In this document: positions 34,824 through 46,287 of the stretch, piece after piece
Layout: each line of letters opens with the position of its first letter
Numbering within the stretch: the first letter of the stretch is position 1
Source: Cryptomeria japonica
Lineage: Eukaryota; Streptophyta; Pinopsida; Cupressales; Cupressaceae
Assembly (NCBI RefSeq): GCF_030272615.1
Contig: NC_081405.1
Location: 652,262,920 to 652,326,919 of the forward strand
Direction of reading: 5' to 3'
Length of the DNA stretch: 64,000 nt
The notes under the pieces: generated by a model
The model's database searches: none
The model's input: only the letters and a program-made list of their open reading frames with translations
Told to the model about the DNA's origin: nothing
Made by a program: the position numbers and the translations under genes

Positions 34824-37315
34824 ATGGCTTTTGCATCGCACTCTAGTTCTAGTGCACCTCTAGATTTAGCCAAATTTCTTCAAAAGAAAATGAAATACAA
34901 TGCCCTATCTCAAATACTTGCTGGAGTTATTATTGAGGAAGATATTTTAGGGTATATAGACTATAAATTGGAGGACCTAGGATCCCTAGTGATTAATTTT
35001 GAGCTAATTCTGTTATGTGGGGATGACAAGAAGATCAAACCTGAGTATAGTGTCCTTAAGAAGATGAAACTGCATAATGTGGTATATTTTCTGGAAGAGT
35101 TCATAGAAGAACATATTCACATCATCCTTAGTAGAGTGCATGGTGACAAGATGTATCTTGAGTGGACCCATGACATCACATCGAAAGTAATTTATGTCAT
35201 CACCGGTTTTTGCAATATTGGAGAGGTACCAGCTCTATGGAAGGTCACCAGAACTGAAATGAAAAAATTCATCAGTTTTGTGAGTGACTAATGAGCGATG
35301 ACAGTCAACACCATCTTTGATAATCTGGTAAAATATGCTTGCATGGTGATTCATTACCAGATATTTTATGCCAGTAGAATGAATTATGTCCTTGCTGCTG
35401 CAGTGAATGTTGCTTACAAGATGATCAAGGGAGACACCACATTTGACCTATTTACCTATCTACAGAAGCAATTGTTGTTGAATCTAAATTCCATCAAACA
35501 GGACAATTCCCTAAGGTTCAGGTTTGGATAACTTCTGGTTGGTTTATTCTTCTACTTTCAAGGTTATTTCCCTAGAGTAGGTGATGTTCAATGGTCTACT
35601 GACCTACCAGTTTCCAAGCAGATCAAGGAGAGTCTACAAGTAGTGGGAACTGGATATCCTAAGGTTCTAAATAATTCTTTTGATGAATTTAAATGGAAGA
35701 TGAGCCAGAGAATGAGGATATCTGATGATATTGTGAAGAAGTATGAAGATGACATCTGCTTCACAATAAGGATAGATGAATGCATAATGGAAGCGGTGGA
35801 ACCCAGAAAGGAAGTAGTTGAACCTATGAGGTATGAAGTGATGATTGACATGTTGATCGGGTATGCCTCTACCCTACTTGTCTCACCACTAGATGCAAAG
35901 AAAAAGAGAATAGGTACCTACATGGAAAGGGTCACACTGATTGAAGAACCAAAACAAAAAAAGGGCAAAGCAGTGCCATCGGTATCTGCACCAGTTACAT
36001 TTGTCGATCCGAAAGTGACCAAGAAGTCACCAGCTAAGAAGAAACCTAAGATTATTTTGGCAAAAGTCTTTTAGAGGAAGCGAAAATCCAAGACCCACTC
36101 ACTAGAGGAAGAAGACACTGAACTAGAGATTCAAACAAAGAAGACAAGGAAATCAAGCAAAAAGCCAAAGTCTACCGGTAATGTGCCAGCAACCTCTGCA
36201 CCAGTAAATATTGATATTTCTTCTTATAAGCCAATGACACATTGTCAGAGACAATTAAGAACATTAGGAGGAAAGTGCTTGATGATTTAAAGGAGTATTT
36301 TAATGATTTTAATGATAGTGAGAAAGAGGAGGTAGAACAGGAGGTCATTAAATACTTATGTATTAATGATTAAATTGGTTACTCCAAATTATTTGTACAA
36401 TTCTTTGGATAATAAATGGTGCAATTCCATTGAGAGAGAACAGGAGATCAGGGAGACAGAATAGGAGATCAGGAAAGTATTGTGCAAAAATTTTCTCCCT
36501 GATCTCCTGTTCTTTCTCAATGGCATTGTGCCATTTATTATCCAAATAATTGTACAAATAATTTGGAGTAACCGTTTTAATCATTAATACATAAGTATTT
36601 AATGACCTCCTGTTCTACCAGTTTAATTCTCAGTACCAACCTCCCCAGTACCGATTCCTCTCTATCCAAGCTCAAACTCCTTTGTACCATAGTGGAGAAC
36701 CAGGTACAATGTTTGGAAGATGTTGCCGAAGCAACCACAAAGAATAACCATGAAAAGGCACTCAATGTTGCCTTAGCCAGGAAAATGAATGAACTGAGGA
36801 CACAACTACTGAAGCAACAGAATGATATCAGTGTTGCTATGGGTGAAGGTATGGGTGAAGGTAAATTACTATTGAGTAAAATCTGCCAACCCCATCTATT
36901 TTGTGAAGATGTGCTTAAAAAGAAAACTCAACTCCAATCAGAATTACAAGCATATATCAACAATTTCAAGATGCCATATGATTCATTCACTACCTATGGA
37001 CAAACTATTCATCGTTATCAGGATCAGATGGCCAAGATGGACTCAAAGATCAGCAACCGGACTAAAGATTTGCAGGAGCTTCAATTGCTCCTATTGCCAA
37101 AACTGCAGATTCTTCGGAAATGGTTTCTCAATTTGGAAGCTATCATGGTAACTCAAGAGTTGAGTACCATTAATGCAATGGAGGAACCGGCATTCCAGAT
37201 GAAGACTAAAAGTGAGGTTTCTACCTCCTTACTTGAGTCATGGACATTGGCCATGAAAACTTTTGTGCAGGACTTTAAATCTATTTTTGAGAAATTTCAT
37301 TCCTTATTGTCATGA
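34824..37315 (+). pseudogene. Element C ORF2: large protein of unknown function, rearranged
   Basis: ATG 34,824 opens a frame kept to about 36,290 with stops at 35,289, 35,292, 35,529 and 36,072. It begins MAFASHSSSSAPLDLAKFLQ; later text includes HNVVYFLEEFIEEHIHIILS, KYACMVIHYQI, QLLLNLNSIKQDN and FFYFQGYFP, then a basic Lys-rich tract (KKSPAKKKPK). Element G has the same protein. Near 36,331-36,619 a large inverted repeat replaces about 700 bases that in G encode the Lys/Glu repeat. The C-terminal part resumes in another frame (36,620-37,315): STDSSLSKLKLLCTIVENQ, KICQPHLFCEDVL. No known enzyme motif is seen. The N-terminal half resembles in layout the protein at 8,139, but the function is unknown. 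Confidence 0.7.
36331..36619. repeat. 289-bp inverted repeat inside ORF2 of element C
   Basis: Left arm 36,331-36,457 (GGTAGAACAGGAGGTCATTA...) and right arm 36,494-36,619 are reverse complements with few mismatches; the spacer is about 36 bases. Read on the minus strand, the right arm plus spacer still encodes NYLDNKWHNAIEKEQEIREK and then IFAQYFPDL, matching element G at 62,150-62,250 better than the left arm does. Confidence 0.92.
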
Positions 37316-37529
37316 ACATTTACTCTTTTTTTATTGTATAAGGAAACAGGGGTTACTTTGCATTACTTTGTCATTGTTGGCAAAGGGGGAGTAGTGTACA
37401 TTGTAATTTTTGCAAACGGGGTAGTGTATATGCTTAGGGGGAGTAATTTTAATTATGTTATTTTTGTTGTAAAAACACTTAGATGTCAAAATTTTCCTAA
37501 GTGTTGCCATCAATGCCAAAGGGAAAGAT
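37316..37529 (+). other. 3' untranslated region and polypurine tracts of element C
   Basis: Three purine tracts: GGCAAAGGGGGAGTAG (about 37,379), CTTAGGGGGAGTAAT (about 37,434) and GCCAAAGGGAAAGAT just before the LTR (37,515-37,529). Multiple tracts of this kind are a Sirevirus hallmark. Confidence 0.75.
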
Positions 37530-37579
37530 TGTTGGCATTTTGATGATGTTTTGATTGTCATTAATGGACACACACTTTC
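37530..37579 (+). repeat. 3' LTR of element C, first 50 bases
   Basis: TGTTGGCATTTTGATGATGT up to ...CACACTTTC, where element B is inserted. It continues at 47,788. Confidence 0.9.
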
Positions 37580-37879
37580 TGTTAGTTAAGATGAGGGGGG
37601 GGGGGGGTGAATCATAAAAACTCACAATACAATATATTAACCAGATTCAACCTCGGTAGCCTTTACTGATATGCAACTATGACTATAAATCATTTAATAC
37701 TCATAAACAGATACACTTAAAACATAATAACACATTTAACACCAGATTTAACATGGAAACCCAAATAGGGAAAAACAACTGTGGGATTTCAGACCCACTA
37801 AGAAATATACCCTTCTAGAGTATGCTCGGTTAAAAGCCAATCCAGTTACAGATTACAAAAACACATTGCTAAATGTGAC

Positions 37880-38247
37880 TGTTAGAGTATTTGGGTATTT
37901 ACTTGATTAATTAAACATTCTTTGTTTAATTATTTAAGTTCCCTTTATCTCTTTTACACTTAAGCTAACTTTAGGTGCATATAATTAATTATTTTAATTA
38001 ATTATTATGTGCAAACCTAGGTTTTCCCTTTTTAGGGTTTCTTGACCTATTAAAGGTTGAGTTCTTTCTTTTTATTGTAAGAATCACATTACATATTTTT
38101 GTGAATATTGAGCTCTCTCTTTTTGAGCATATTCTCTGTGTTTTGTATGTTCTTCAAATTTTGCTTCATTGCTTCTCCTTGTAACAGGTTATTCGGCTTG
38201 CAGAAGATATTCAGGCTACTGTGGGGTTGTATTTCTCAACTCCTATA
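37880..38247 (+). repeat. 5' LTR of element H
   Basis: Starts TGTTAGAGTATTTGGG and ends CAACTCCTATA, abutting the primer site without a gap. It contains an inverted TTAATTAA-rich stretch (37,979-38,010). Confidence 0.95.
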
Positions 38248-38259
38248 TGGTATCAGAGC
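38248..38259 (+). other. Primer-binding site of element H (tRNA-Met)
   Basis: TGGTATCAGAGC directly after the LTR. Confidence 0.95.
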
Positions 38260-40344
38260 GTCGGATCTTCAGTTGCCTGTTCTTGTTTGGAGAATTTTTT
38301 GCTTTGGAAGCAGATCTGGGGTTTCAGGAATTTTTTATGTACCTAGGGTTTGAGATTTTTTTCTGAGCACTTTGGGCCTAATCGAACCTCACCATCCTGC
38401 TCAAAAGACCCAAAAACCCCTATGGTCATATAAAATTTGACCTATTTTGGTTCCTGAGCCTCTGGGAGCATTTTTTTTCTCAGATCCAGACTGTACGACC
38501 CTGACACGCAAATCGAGAAAAAAAATTATTTTTTGCCTTTTTACGACATGCAGGCCAAAATTTGTTTTTTTTAAAAAAAAAAAAATCTTTCAAAAAAGGT
38601 GAAAAAAAAAAGAGGTTTTTGTTTCTTTTTAAGAAATTTTTTTTTTTTGGGGTAAAAAGTTTTTTTGGGGAGGGGGTCCCCACGGTACGCAGGGTACCAT
38701 GGGGCCCCTGCCTTGTTGCAGGCTCTGGGCATTTCAGTACTTCCTTGCCACTGGTTGCCCTTGAGCCTCGCGCCACCTTCTTCGGACTCCGACTCCCTGT
38801 GCCCACGGTTTCTGGCCCCCGCAGATGCTCTCGCCGGCAGCCCTACCGTCTCCGGTACCTGCCGCCGGCGTCTTCTCCCCGCCGCTTAGCACCCTCTACT
38901 GGCCTTGCTACTCCCGTCGACCACTACAACCTCTAGCCACCTCCAGATCCCCAGCTCACCGCTCAGCCTACGGCCTCTGCCCTAGCCCCTGCCGCTCAGT
39001 CCTCGGCCGCTGCTCAGTCCCCGGCCGCCGCTCAGGTCCCGACCGCTGCTCCGGCTCCCTGACCCTTTTTTCCAGCCGACCACTGCTCCACCACCGGACC
39101 ACCACCTGGCCGCTGCCTAGCCACCGGATCTTTACCCGACTACCACCGGTACGCCACCCACTAGCCACCGAACCACCAACAAGCAATCGGACCCCCTTTT
39201 TTGGCTTTTTCAGGGGGGGTTTGGTTTTTTGGCTCTATCTTGGGCATACGGAGTCATTTTTTTGAGAACAAATAGGCGTCGGAAATCTAGTTCTGAGGCC
39301 AACCTTATGGTGTTGGTAATTTTTCCCAATTTTTCTATTTGGCTAATTTTTTTTCAAGTCAAAGTGAGGTCTCTTTTTTGCACTCTGGGAGACGTAGAAT
39401 GAGCATCCGAACTCCGTTTTTCAAAAACTTTATATTTTTGGAAAGATTGTGCTATGCACTTTCTAGAAAAATGAGTTTTTTTTTCTAGATTTTTCTCCAT
39501 GCATATTTTATTTAGTTTTTTTCTTTTCAGCACTCTGGTGGATATCGTGGTTGTTTCAGGTCCTGGGATCTCTTTTCTGAGTAGGGTGTCTCTGTTTTGA
39601 TTATCATTTCTATTTCCAGTCTTCTTATCATTGTAGCTTGTAATTATGTAAACGCACTGAAATAAAGTGTCATCATGCATTATTTACTTGGAATCTTGCA
39701 TATCTTGTGTCTCGTTGTACATGCACTGTTGATCAAGTGCCATGAGGGGGTTGATGTTTGCCTTTGTTTGCCATCTTCCTTTGTCAAGTGAGTGTTCCTT
39801 CCATGACATTCACCTCATGATGATGTGTCTCAACACCTTTGATGTTCTTGGTTCTTCGTCATGCAGTTGTTTTTGGCTATCCTTTTCAGTGTTCCTGTCC
39901 CTCGCCCACTTCCACATTATGGGGAGGTTTATCCTGTTGGTTCTAATGCTTTCGTGGTTCGATTGATCAGCTCTTCAGGCTTTGGTTTCTCATGCCATCT
40001 GTATCTTCGATTTCAGTTGTTTTGCCTTGTTTTCCTCCTGATTTGAGTAGTATCATTTTAGGGCACTCATGCAGATTACAATCTTCTCTACCTAGTCATG
40101 TTCTAGTTCAGTGGATGTTCTTCAAATCAGCAGTTATTCTTCGACAGAGTTTGCAAGGTCTTCATGCTTCAATGATATTTTTTCCATCTCTTTTTGGAGT
40201 AGAGTTTTGTTCCTACATGGTTTTCTCTATTTCTCCAGTTCATAGAGATTTCATTGTATTTGGGTACCTGATCAGGCCTTGTTGTTGGGACCCATCTTTA
40301 TTGCTTTTAGTAGCTATTCTAGGTTTTAGCTTCTCCCTAAGTCT
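38260..40344 (+). other. Interior of element H without recognisable pol
   Basis: After an AT-rich leader and homopolymer A/T/G runs (38,470-38,680) comes a GC-rich block (about 38,680-39,190). One of its frames (near 38,961-39,060) reads an Ala/Pro/Gln-rich repeat of AAAQSPAAAQ type; a stop precedes and follows it. The rest (39,200-40,340) is T-rich and noncoding in appearance, though many short frames exist. No protease, integrase, RT or zinc knuckle was found in any frame. The GC-rich block may be a remnant of a gag start from the autonomous parent. Confidence 0.6.
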
Positions 40345-40358
40345 AGCTTAAGGGGGGG
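40345..40358 (+). other. Polypurine tract of element H
   Basis: AGCTTAAGGGGGGG immediately before TGTTAG of the 3' LTR. Confidence 0.9.
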
Positions 40359-40726
40359 TGTTAGAGTATTCGGGTATTTACTTGTTTAATTAAACATTCT
40401 TTGTTTAATTATTTAAGTTCCCTTTATCTCTTTTACACTTAAGCTAACTTTAGGTGCATATAATTAATTATTTTAATTAATTATTATGTGCAAACCTAGG
40501 TTTTCCCTTTTTAGGGTTTCTTGACCTATTAAAGGTTGAGTTCTTTCTTTTTATTGTAAGAATCACATTACATATTTTTGTGAATATTGAGCTCTCTCTT
40601 TTTGAGCATATTCTCTGTGTTTTGTATGTTCTTCATATTTTGCTTCATTGCTTCTCCTTGTAACAGGTTATTCGGCTTGCAAAAGATCTTCAGGCTACTG
40701 TGGGGTTGTATTTCTCAACTCCTATA
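40359..40726 (+). repeat. 3' LTR of element H
   Basis: Same length (368) as the 5' LTR, five substitutions, no gap. Confidence 0.95.
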
Positions 40727-41848
40727 GTGACCTGGTTAAGGGATTTCCCTCAAAGTTGTTAGAGTCTTGCACTTTGTTAGAAGTGACCTTATCAAAGGAT
40801 TTCAAACACTCATTTAGAATGTTACCTTGCTAGAGGGTTTACAAATAAGACTGTTAAGTCCACTCAGTTAAGAGATTTCCTATCACTTACAAAATAAATA
40901 ACAGTAATAAAATATATCTGCAACTTCACATCTGAAATGCTAAAGCAGATTCTATGTGCTCAAAAAAATCTTGTCATAAGACTTATCTTGCTTCTTGCTG
41001 GGCTTCTCAATCTATTCTTCAATCATATCTTCAATCTTCTGTGCTCGGTGATCACTACTGTAGTGTCACTGTTCTTCTATTTTTCCTGCATGCATTGTTC
41101 ATCAACAGTTTCTTATTTATGAACAATACCTAACCGCTTAATCTCCTTGATCACATTTCCCATGATCAATCTTAGCCATCAGATCTTAAAACATGACTAG
41201 GTTCATTGTATCCTTCATTCTGAAAATGTTTTACCTCGCCTTGGAAGTTGTGCTAGGTTATGATCGTTCAATCTGCGTTGTAGATCTATATCTTGTATTT
41301 TCAATGTCGTAGATCCTCAAAAAACTTCTTGCACGACATACCAATCATTTGATCAACTCCAGCTCATTGGCATTCTACATTTAATAATGTATTTATCTAG
41401 CCAATGCATTCTGTTATTACTTGGTAAATACTGAACTTCACTCGGTAGATATTCTACCTTCTTTAACCGATAGTGATAACCTTATGGTTTACCGACTAGC
41501 ATCTTGCTCGGTAACATAGAACAGTATCAAGCCTTAACTAATTCTATAGCTTGAAATATTTTCTCCTTCTTGTTCAGTCTTTGAAAACTCATATATAGGA
41601 TATCAAAACAACCAAAACAACATAATCTCATCATTGTCTAACTCGATAATAGTTGCCTATAGAATAACTTATTATTCCCCTTTTATTTTCACATACATTA
41701 TGTGTCTTTTATCAACATCTTTATACTTATCAAAACATATTCATTAAGATATGGCAACATCATACTGAATCAGAAAATCAATTGCTTGACATCAATGACA
41801 AAATAATATTATTAAGATAGTAACCATCCTTTCTCAATTATATCAACA

Positions 41849-42241
41849 ATCTCCCCCTTTGGCATTGATGGCAAAACCAACTTTAATGGCAATAACAACA
41901 TGATTTAGTTCAATTGATTCAGATTCAGATTCCTGTTCAAACTTCTCTAAAATTTTTTGGAATTCTCCCCCAGTCATTAGTCTTCTCCCAGCTTCTTTTG
42001 TTAGATCCTTACAAATTAGTCTTCTCCCCCTTTGACAACAATTCCAAAAAGAAAAACTAATTCATGATTTCTTCATTTGTGAAGTAATTTCCTTCCAGTC
42101 TCATTCACAGTCAAAGAATCTTTTTCTTCAATCACTTTATCTTGCACAACTTTAGGCAACCTCCTAAAGTATGTAAAGCAACATCAACTCATAAATAGCT
42201 ATCCTTTAGATTCATAGAATTGATGCTTTCACCGAAATCTG
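41849..42241 (-). other. 3' untranslated part of element B with polypurine tracts
   Basis: On the minus strand, GCCAAAGGGGGAGAT abuts the LTR (41,849-41,863), and a second tract GTCAAAGGGGGAGAAG lies at about 42,020-42,038. Nothing else is recognisable. Confidence 0.75.
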
Positions 42242-44800
42242 TCAGTGAGTACTAGATAGGGGTAGGACCCCTAACTGACTTTTGAGATACTCAAAAGTGT
42301 CCCTTGGAAATGGCTTTGTGAAAATATTTGCTATTTGTTCCTTTGAACTGATATATTCTAGCACAACTTTCTTCTCTTGAACTTCTTCTCTAAGATAATG
42401 ATACTTTATAGAGATATGCTTTATCTTAGAGTACATTACCAGATTCTTTGAAATGTTAATGGCACTAGTATTATCACAGAATATAGTTACTGGCTCGGTA
42501 AATTTCTCATCCATACCTTCCAAAAATTGTTTGATCCATGCTATATTGGTATAATTCAATGCTGCAGCGACATGTTCAGCTTCAGTTGTTGACTATGAAA
42601 TGCATGCTTGTTTCTTGCTAAGCCAACTTACTAGTCTATCTCCCAAAAAGAAAGCTCCACCACTTTTTCTTTTCTTGTCATCAATGTTTCCTACCCAATC
42701 AGCATCAGTATAGACTTTTAAGTCAAAAAGATTTCTCTTTTGATATACTAAGCCATAATCTTCAGTGCCTCTCAGGTATCTGAAAATTCTCTTGATTGTT
42801 GTCAAATGAGTTTCTTTGGGATCTGCAGAAAATCTTGCAACTATACCTACTGCATGTGCTATATCTGGCCTGTTGTGAACCACATATTGCAACTTTCCAA
42901 TCATAGATCGGTAAAGTGTCTCATCAATAGATTCAGATTCATCACTCTTTGATAGTTTACAATTGGTAGTCATAGGAGTACTTACAGGTTTAGAATCCTC
43001 CATTCCAAATTTCTTCAAGATTTCCTTTATATACTTGGATTGAGTAATGAAAATCTCATTTTTCATTTGTAGTATCCGTAAACCTATAAAATACTTTATT
43101 TCACCGATTAATGACATCTCAAATTCTTTGCACATTTCATTTCCAAAATTCTTACATAAGGAGTCATTTCCACAAAAAATAATATCATCAACAAATATGG
43201 TTGAAAGTAGTATACCATTGTTTACATCAGTTTTCATATACATGTTGTTGTTTTCACTTGTCCTTATAAATCCAATCTTGATCAAATAAGAGTGCAGTCT
43301 TTCATACCATGCTCTAGGTGCTTGCTTTAAACCATATAATGCTTTGTTCAACTTACATATCTAATCTTTATTCTTGTCTTCGATAAATCCTTCAGGTTGT
43401 TCAATATAAACTTCTTCTTCTAGTATACCATTCAAAAGTGCAGATTTAACATCCATTGCAACATATGCCAACAATGTTCTCACTCCTTCAAGTCTTGCCA
43501 CAGGTGAAAAAGTCTCACCATAATCAATTCCTTCTTCTTGAGCATATCCTTTGCAAACTAGTCTTTCTTTATTCTGAATGATCTCTCCTTTTTCATTTAG
43601 CTTGTTTTTGAAAATCCACCTTGTACCGATTACATTTTTCTCTTTTGGTCTTGGGACCAATATCCATGTTTCATTCTTCTTGATTTGTTCAATTTCTTCT
43701 GTCATAGCATTTATCCAATCTTCATTACTAAATGCCTCTTTTACTATCCTCGGTTCAAATTCAACTATCAGACATGTGTTTTGTCTCAGTTTGTTCCTTG
43801 TCATCACTGGATCATCCTTATCTCCTATAATCTAACTTGATGCATGATTTCTTTTGACATACTTGGCTAATATAGGCTCGGTATGCTCTGTTTGATCTTC
43901 TTCATTACTCAGTAACTGAGTATTTTCTTCATTTTCTTCATCAACTTTCTCAGTAGGATTTCTTGGTTGAACATAAACAAATTCTTCATAATTTTCTAGT
44001 TCTTTGGAATTTCCTTCATCATTTCTTTCTGTAAATTCATCAATTTCACATTTGCATAGATTTCATATGGTGTCTTCAAAGTTCCTTTCTTCAGTTGTAC
44101 TTGGTTCAAGGTGTAAACTGCAGTGTTGATTGCTTCTCTCCAAAATGTTTGAGGTACCCTCTTTTCTATCATCTGGGTTTTGGCACAATCTACAATTGAT
44201 CTATTTCTTCTTTCAGCTATCCCATTTTGCTGAGGTGTTCTCAGTGCAGACACTTGTCTCTTTATACCATGATCATTGCAAAATAGGTTAAATTCATCAA
44301 AAATGAATTCGCCTCCTCTATCAGATCTTAGACATTTCAATTGTATTCCTGTTTCTTTTTCAACTCTAGCCTTATACCATTTGAATATTTGAAAGGATTT
44401 TGATTTTTCTTTTAAAAACATATCTCACATCATTCTTGAGTAATCATCCACAAATAATATGAAGTGTTTATCTCCATAATAACCTTGTACTTTCATAGGA
44501 CCACAAAGATCAGTGTGCACTAGATCTGAAATTCCTTTATAAGTGTAGGACTTACTTGTAAAGATTGACTTTATCATCTTACCCATCTGGCATCCTCGAC
44601 ATATTGCATTCTCAGGTTTTTCCAAGCTCGGTACACCTCTTACTCAGTGCTTCTTACTTATTTTGATCAGGTTATCAAAATTTACATGACAAAACCTTTT
44701 ATGCCATAACCAAGTATCTTCTAGTTTAGCATATAGACAATTGTTCCGAGTTGAGTCAAGATGAAATGTATTACCTTTTGTTTGTGTCTCAGTAGTAGCC
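42242..44800 (-). pseudogene. Element B integrase, reverse transcriptase and RNase H (broken)
   Basis: On the minus strand: integrase 44,425-44,625 (LVHTDLCGP, FVDDYSRMM), stop, then 43,996-44,421 (RSDRGGEFIFDEF; RTPQQNGIAERRNR with the Glu). The integrase C terminus then jumps from TPYEI straight to ANVK, missing about 185 bases that element A has (4,517-4,699). RT 43,361-43,807 lacks eight codons just before [10 protein letters not shown]; then 42,593-43,351 has [15 protein letters not shown] and FVDDIIFCG. A TAG at about 42,593 replaces the Gln codon that A still has; RNase H follows (42,242-42,559, DNTSAINIS). It is related to A throughout and cannot be functional. Confidence 0.87.
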
Positions 44801-44838
44801 AACTTTCCATGTTTGTCATGAACTTTGACACATCCCTT

Positions 44839-46260
44839 CTAGAATCCTATTCGGTATCCTGTATTATTTAGCTGTGTTACACTCAACAAATTATATTTCA
44901 AACCTTCAACCCAGTATACATCATCACATTTAGCATTGTCAAGAAGTGTTATAGATCCTTTACCTTTCACCGGACATGGTGCATCATTACCAAATCTTAC
45001 ATATCCTCCATCATAGTCTTCTAATTTAACAAGCTTGTGTTTATCACCTGTCATGTGATGTGAGCATCCACTATCTATGATCCAAGAATCATTTTTATTT
45101 GTGTGAGATATTAGGGCTTTTTCTTCATACCTTTCTTCATCTGATCCATCTTTGATAGCCACATAAACAACTTCCATTGTATTAGTCCCATCAGATTTAT
45201 CATCATTGGATTCCTCATCAGCTACTAGGCATGTCTTTCTATCTTTCCTTCTGAAGTCTCGGTGTCCTCTGTATTGGTTGTCTTTCTGTCTGTCATCTCG
45301 GTATTCTCTCTTTTCACTAGATTCTTTGTCAAGACAGTTAGAAGCCATATGTCCTATTCTATCATAGTTAAAACATTTTAAAGGTAACTTTACTTTATAC
45401 TTACCTTTGCCTCTCGGTAACCTTCTGGCTAATAATGCTTCAAACTCTTCTTGCTTTCTGATTTCTTCATATAGTTTGTGTACCTCTTCCATGTTTTTAC
45501 GAAATCTTTCACTTTCTCCACTATGATTTCCTTTAGTATACTTATACATTCTATCATTGTAATCATCAAATTCACCAGTATGAAAAGAACTAAATGCAGA
45601 TTCAACTTTATTTACCGAGGACCCACTGTTATCAAAATTACTTAACTCAAATGCATGTAGCTTACCGATAGTAGCATCCAAAGAGACTGGCATGTTTGGT
45701 AGAGACCTTAATTCATTGATTGCAGAGACTCGAATGGCATAAGCAAGTAGAAGTGTTCTGAGCAACTTACTTGTTACATCCTTTTCTTTAATAGTTCCTC
45801 CTGCTCCTTTGATTTGATTGATAGTTTCCTTTAACCTTGTACTGTATTGGCTTATGTTCTCACCTTAATTCATTCTCATGGATTCAAGTTGACCTCTTAG
45901 ACTGTCTACTCTTTCTCTTTGAACATGTTCATCACTACCATAAACAAATATAAGCTTGGTCCACATCAATTTGGCATCATTGCAGCCTTCTAGATCATTA
46001 AACTTTGAGTCGGTTAATGCTCATTTTATTTCAATCATAGCTTGAATATGTTAATGTTTTGCCTTTATCTCTTCCATTGTCATTGGGTTGATGCTAGGTG
46101 CTATGTAATCATTCTCCAGATAATATGTTGCATATTCTCCAATTCCTGATAAGTGCAGCTTCATCTTTTTCTGCCATGTGGAGAAACTTGACTTGTTCAG
46201 CTTTGGTGTATCCCTTTTATACATCTTCAGATCTTGCCTCAAGAACCTTTAAACTTTTCT
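44839..46260 (-). pseudogene. Element B gag and protease (broken)
   Basis: The gag start lies near 46,242 (PKLNKSSFSTWQKKMKLHLS), with several stops between 46,050 and 45,765. The main open stretch 44,839-45,765 (308 codons) has knuckle CFNYDRIGHMASNC (second Cys is Tyr), a basic/acidic linker, protease motif WIIDSGCSHHMTGDKHKLVK and part of the pre-integrase region. It aligns with A at 5,511-6,404. Confidence 0.82.
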
Positions 46261-46273
46261 TCTGGAGTCCAAA

Positions 46274-46286
46274 TCTCTGATACCAA
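46274..46286 (-). other. Primer-binding site of element B (tRNA-Met)
   Basis: The minus strand reads TTGGTATCAGAGA adjacent to the LTR end, one base off the consensus at its last position. Confidence 0.85.
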
Positions 46287-46287
46287 T

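Larger units (their letters stand above)
37880..40726 (+). mobile_element. Small non-autonomous LTR element H (2,847 bp), innermost and youngest
   Basis: Two 368-base LTRs (37,880-38,247 and 40,359-40,726) differ at only 5 positions. Target duplication GTGAC is exact (37,875-37,879 and 40,727-40,731), and the uninterrupted sister LTR at about 46,578 shows the empty site. Primer site TGGTATCAGAGC starts at 38,248 and polypurine tract TTAAGGGGGGG precedes the right LTR. The 2.1-kb interior has no pol domain. The LTR ends are TG...TA instead of TG...CA. It must have been moved by proteins made elsewhere. Confidence 0.95.
37580..41848 (-). repeat. 3' LTR of element B, split by element H
   Basis: 37,580-37,879 and 40,732-41,848 join into an LTR of about 1,417 bases. 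The U3 end stops at ...ATATCAACA next to the polypurine tract, about 80 bases short of the 5' LTR. Confidence 0.88.

Noticed and set aside
36363-36584. 73-codon minus-strand ORF
   Set aside because: It is the inverted copy of the ORF2 middle domain created by the palindrome, not an independent gene.
38480-38936. Opposed ORFs across the homopolymer-rich leader of element H
   Set aside because: They run through A, T and G homopolymers and give Lys/Phe-rich nonsense. No start context, motif or conservation supports them.
42242-46260. A possible env-like third ORF in elements A and B, as some Sireviruses have
   Set aside because: The space between RNase H and the LTR is only about 400 bases and holds polypurine tracts; no transmembrane or signal-peptide-bearing frame is present.
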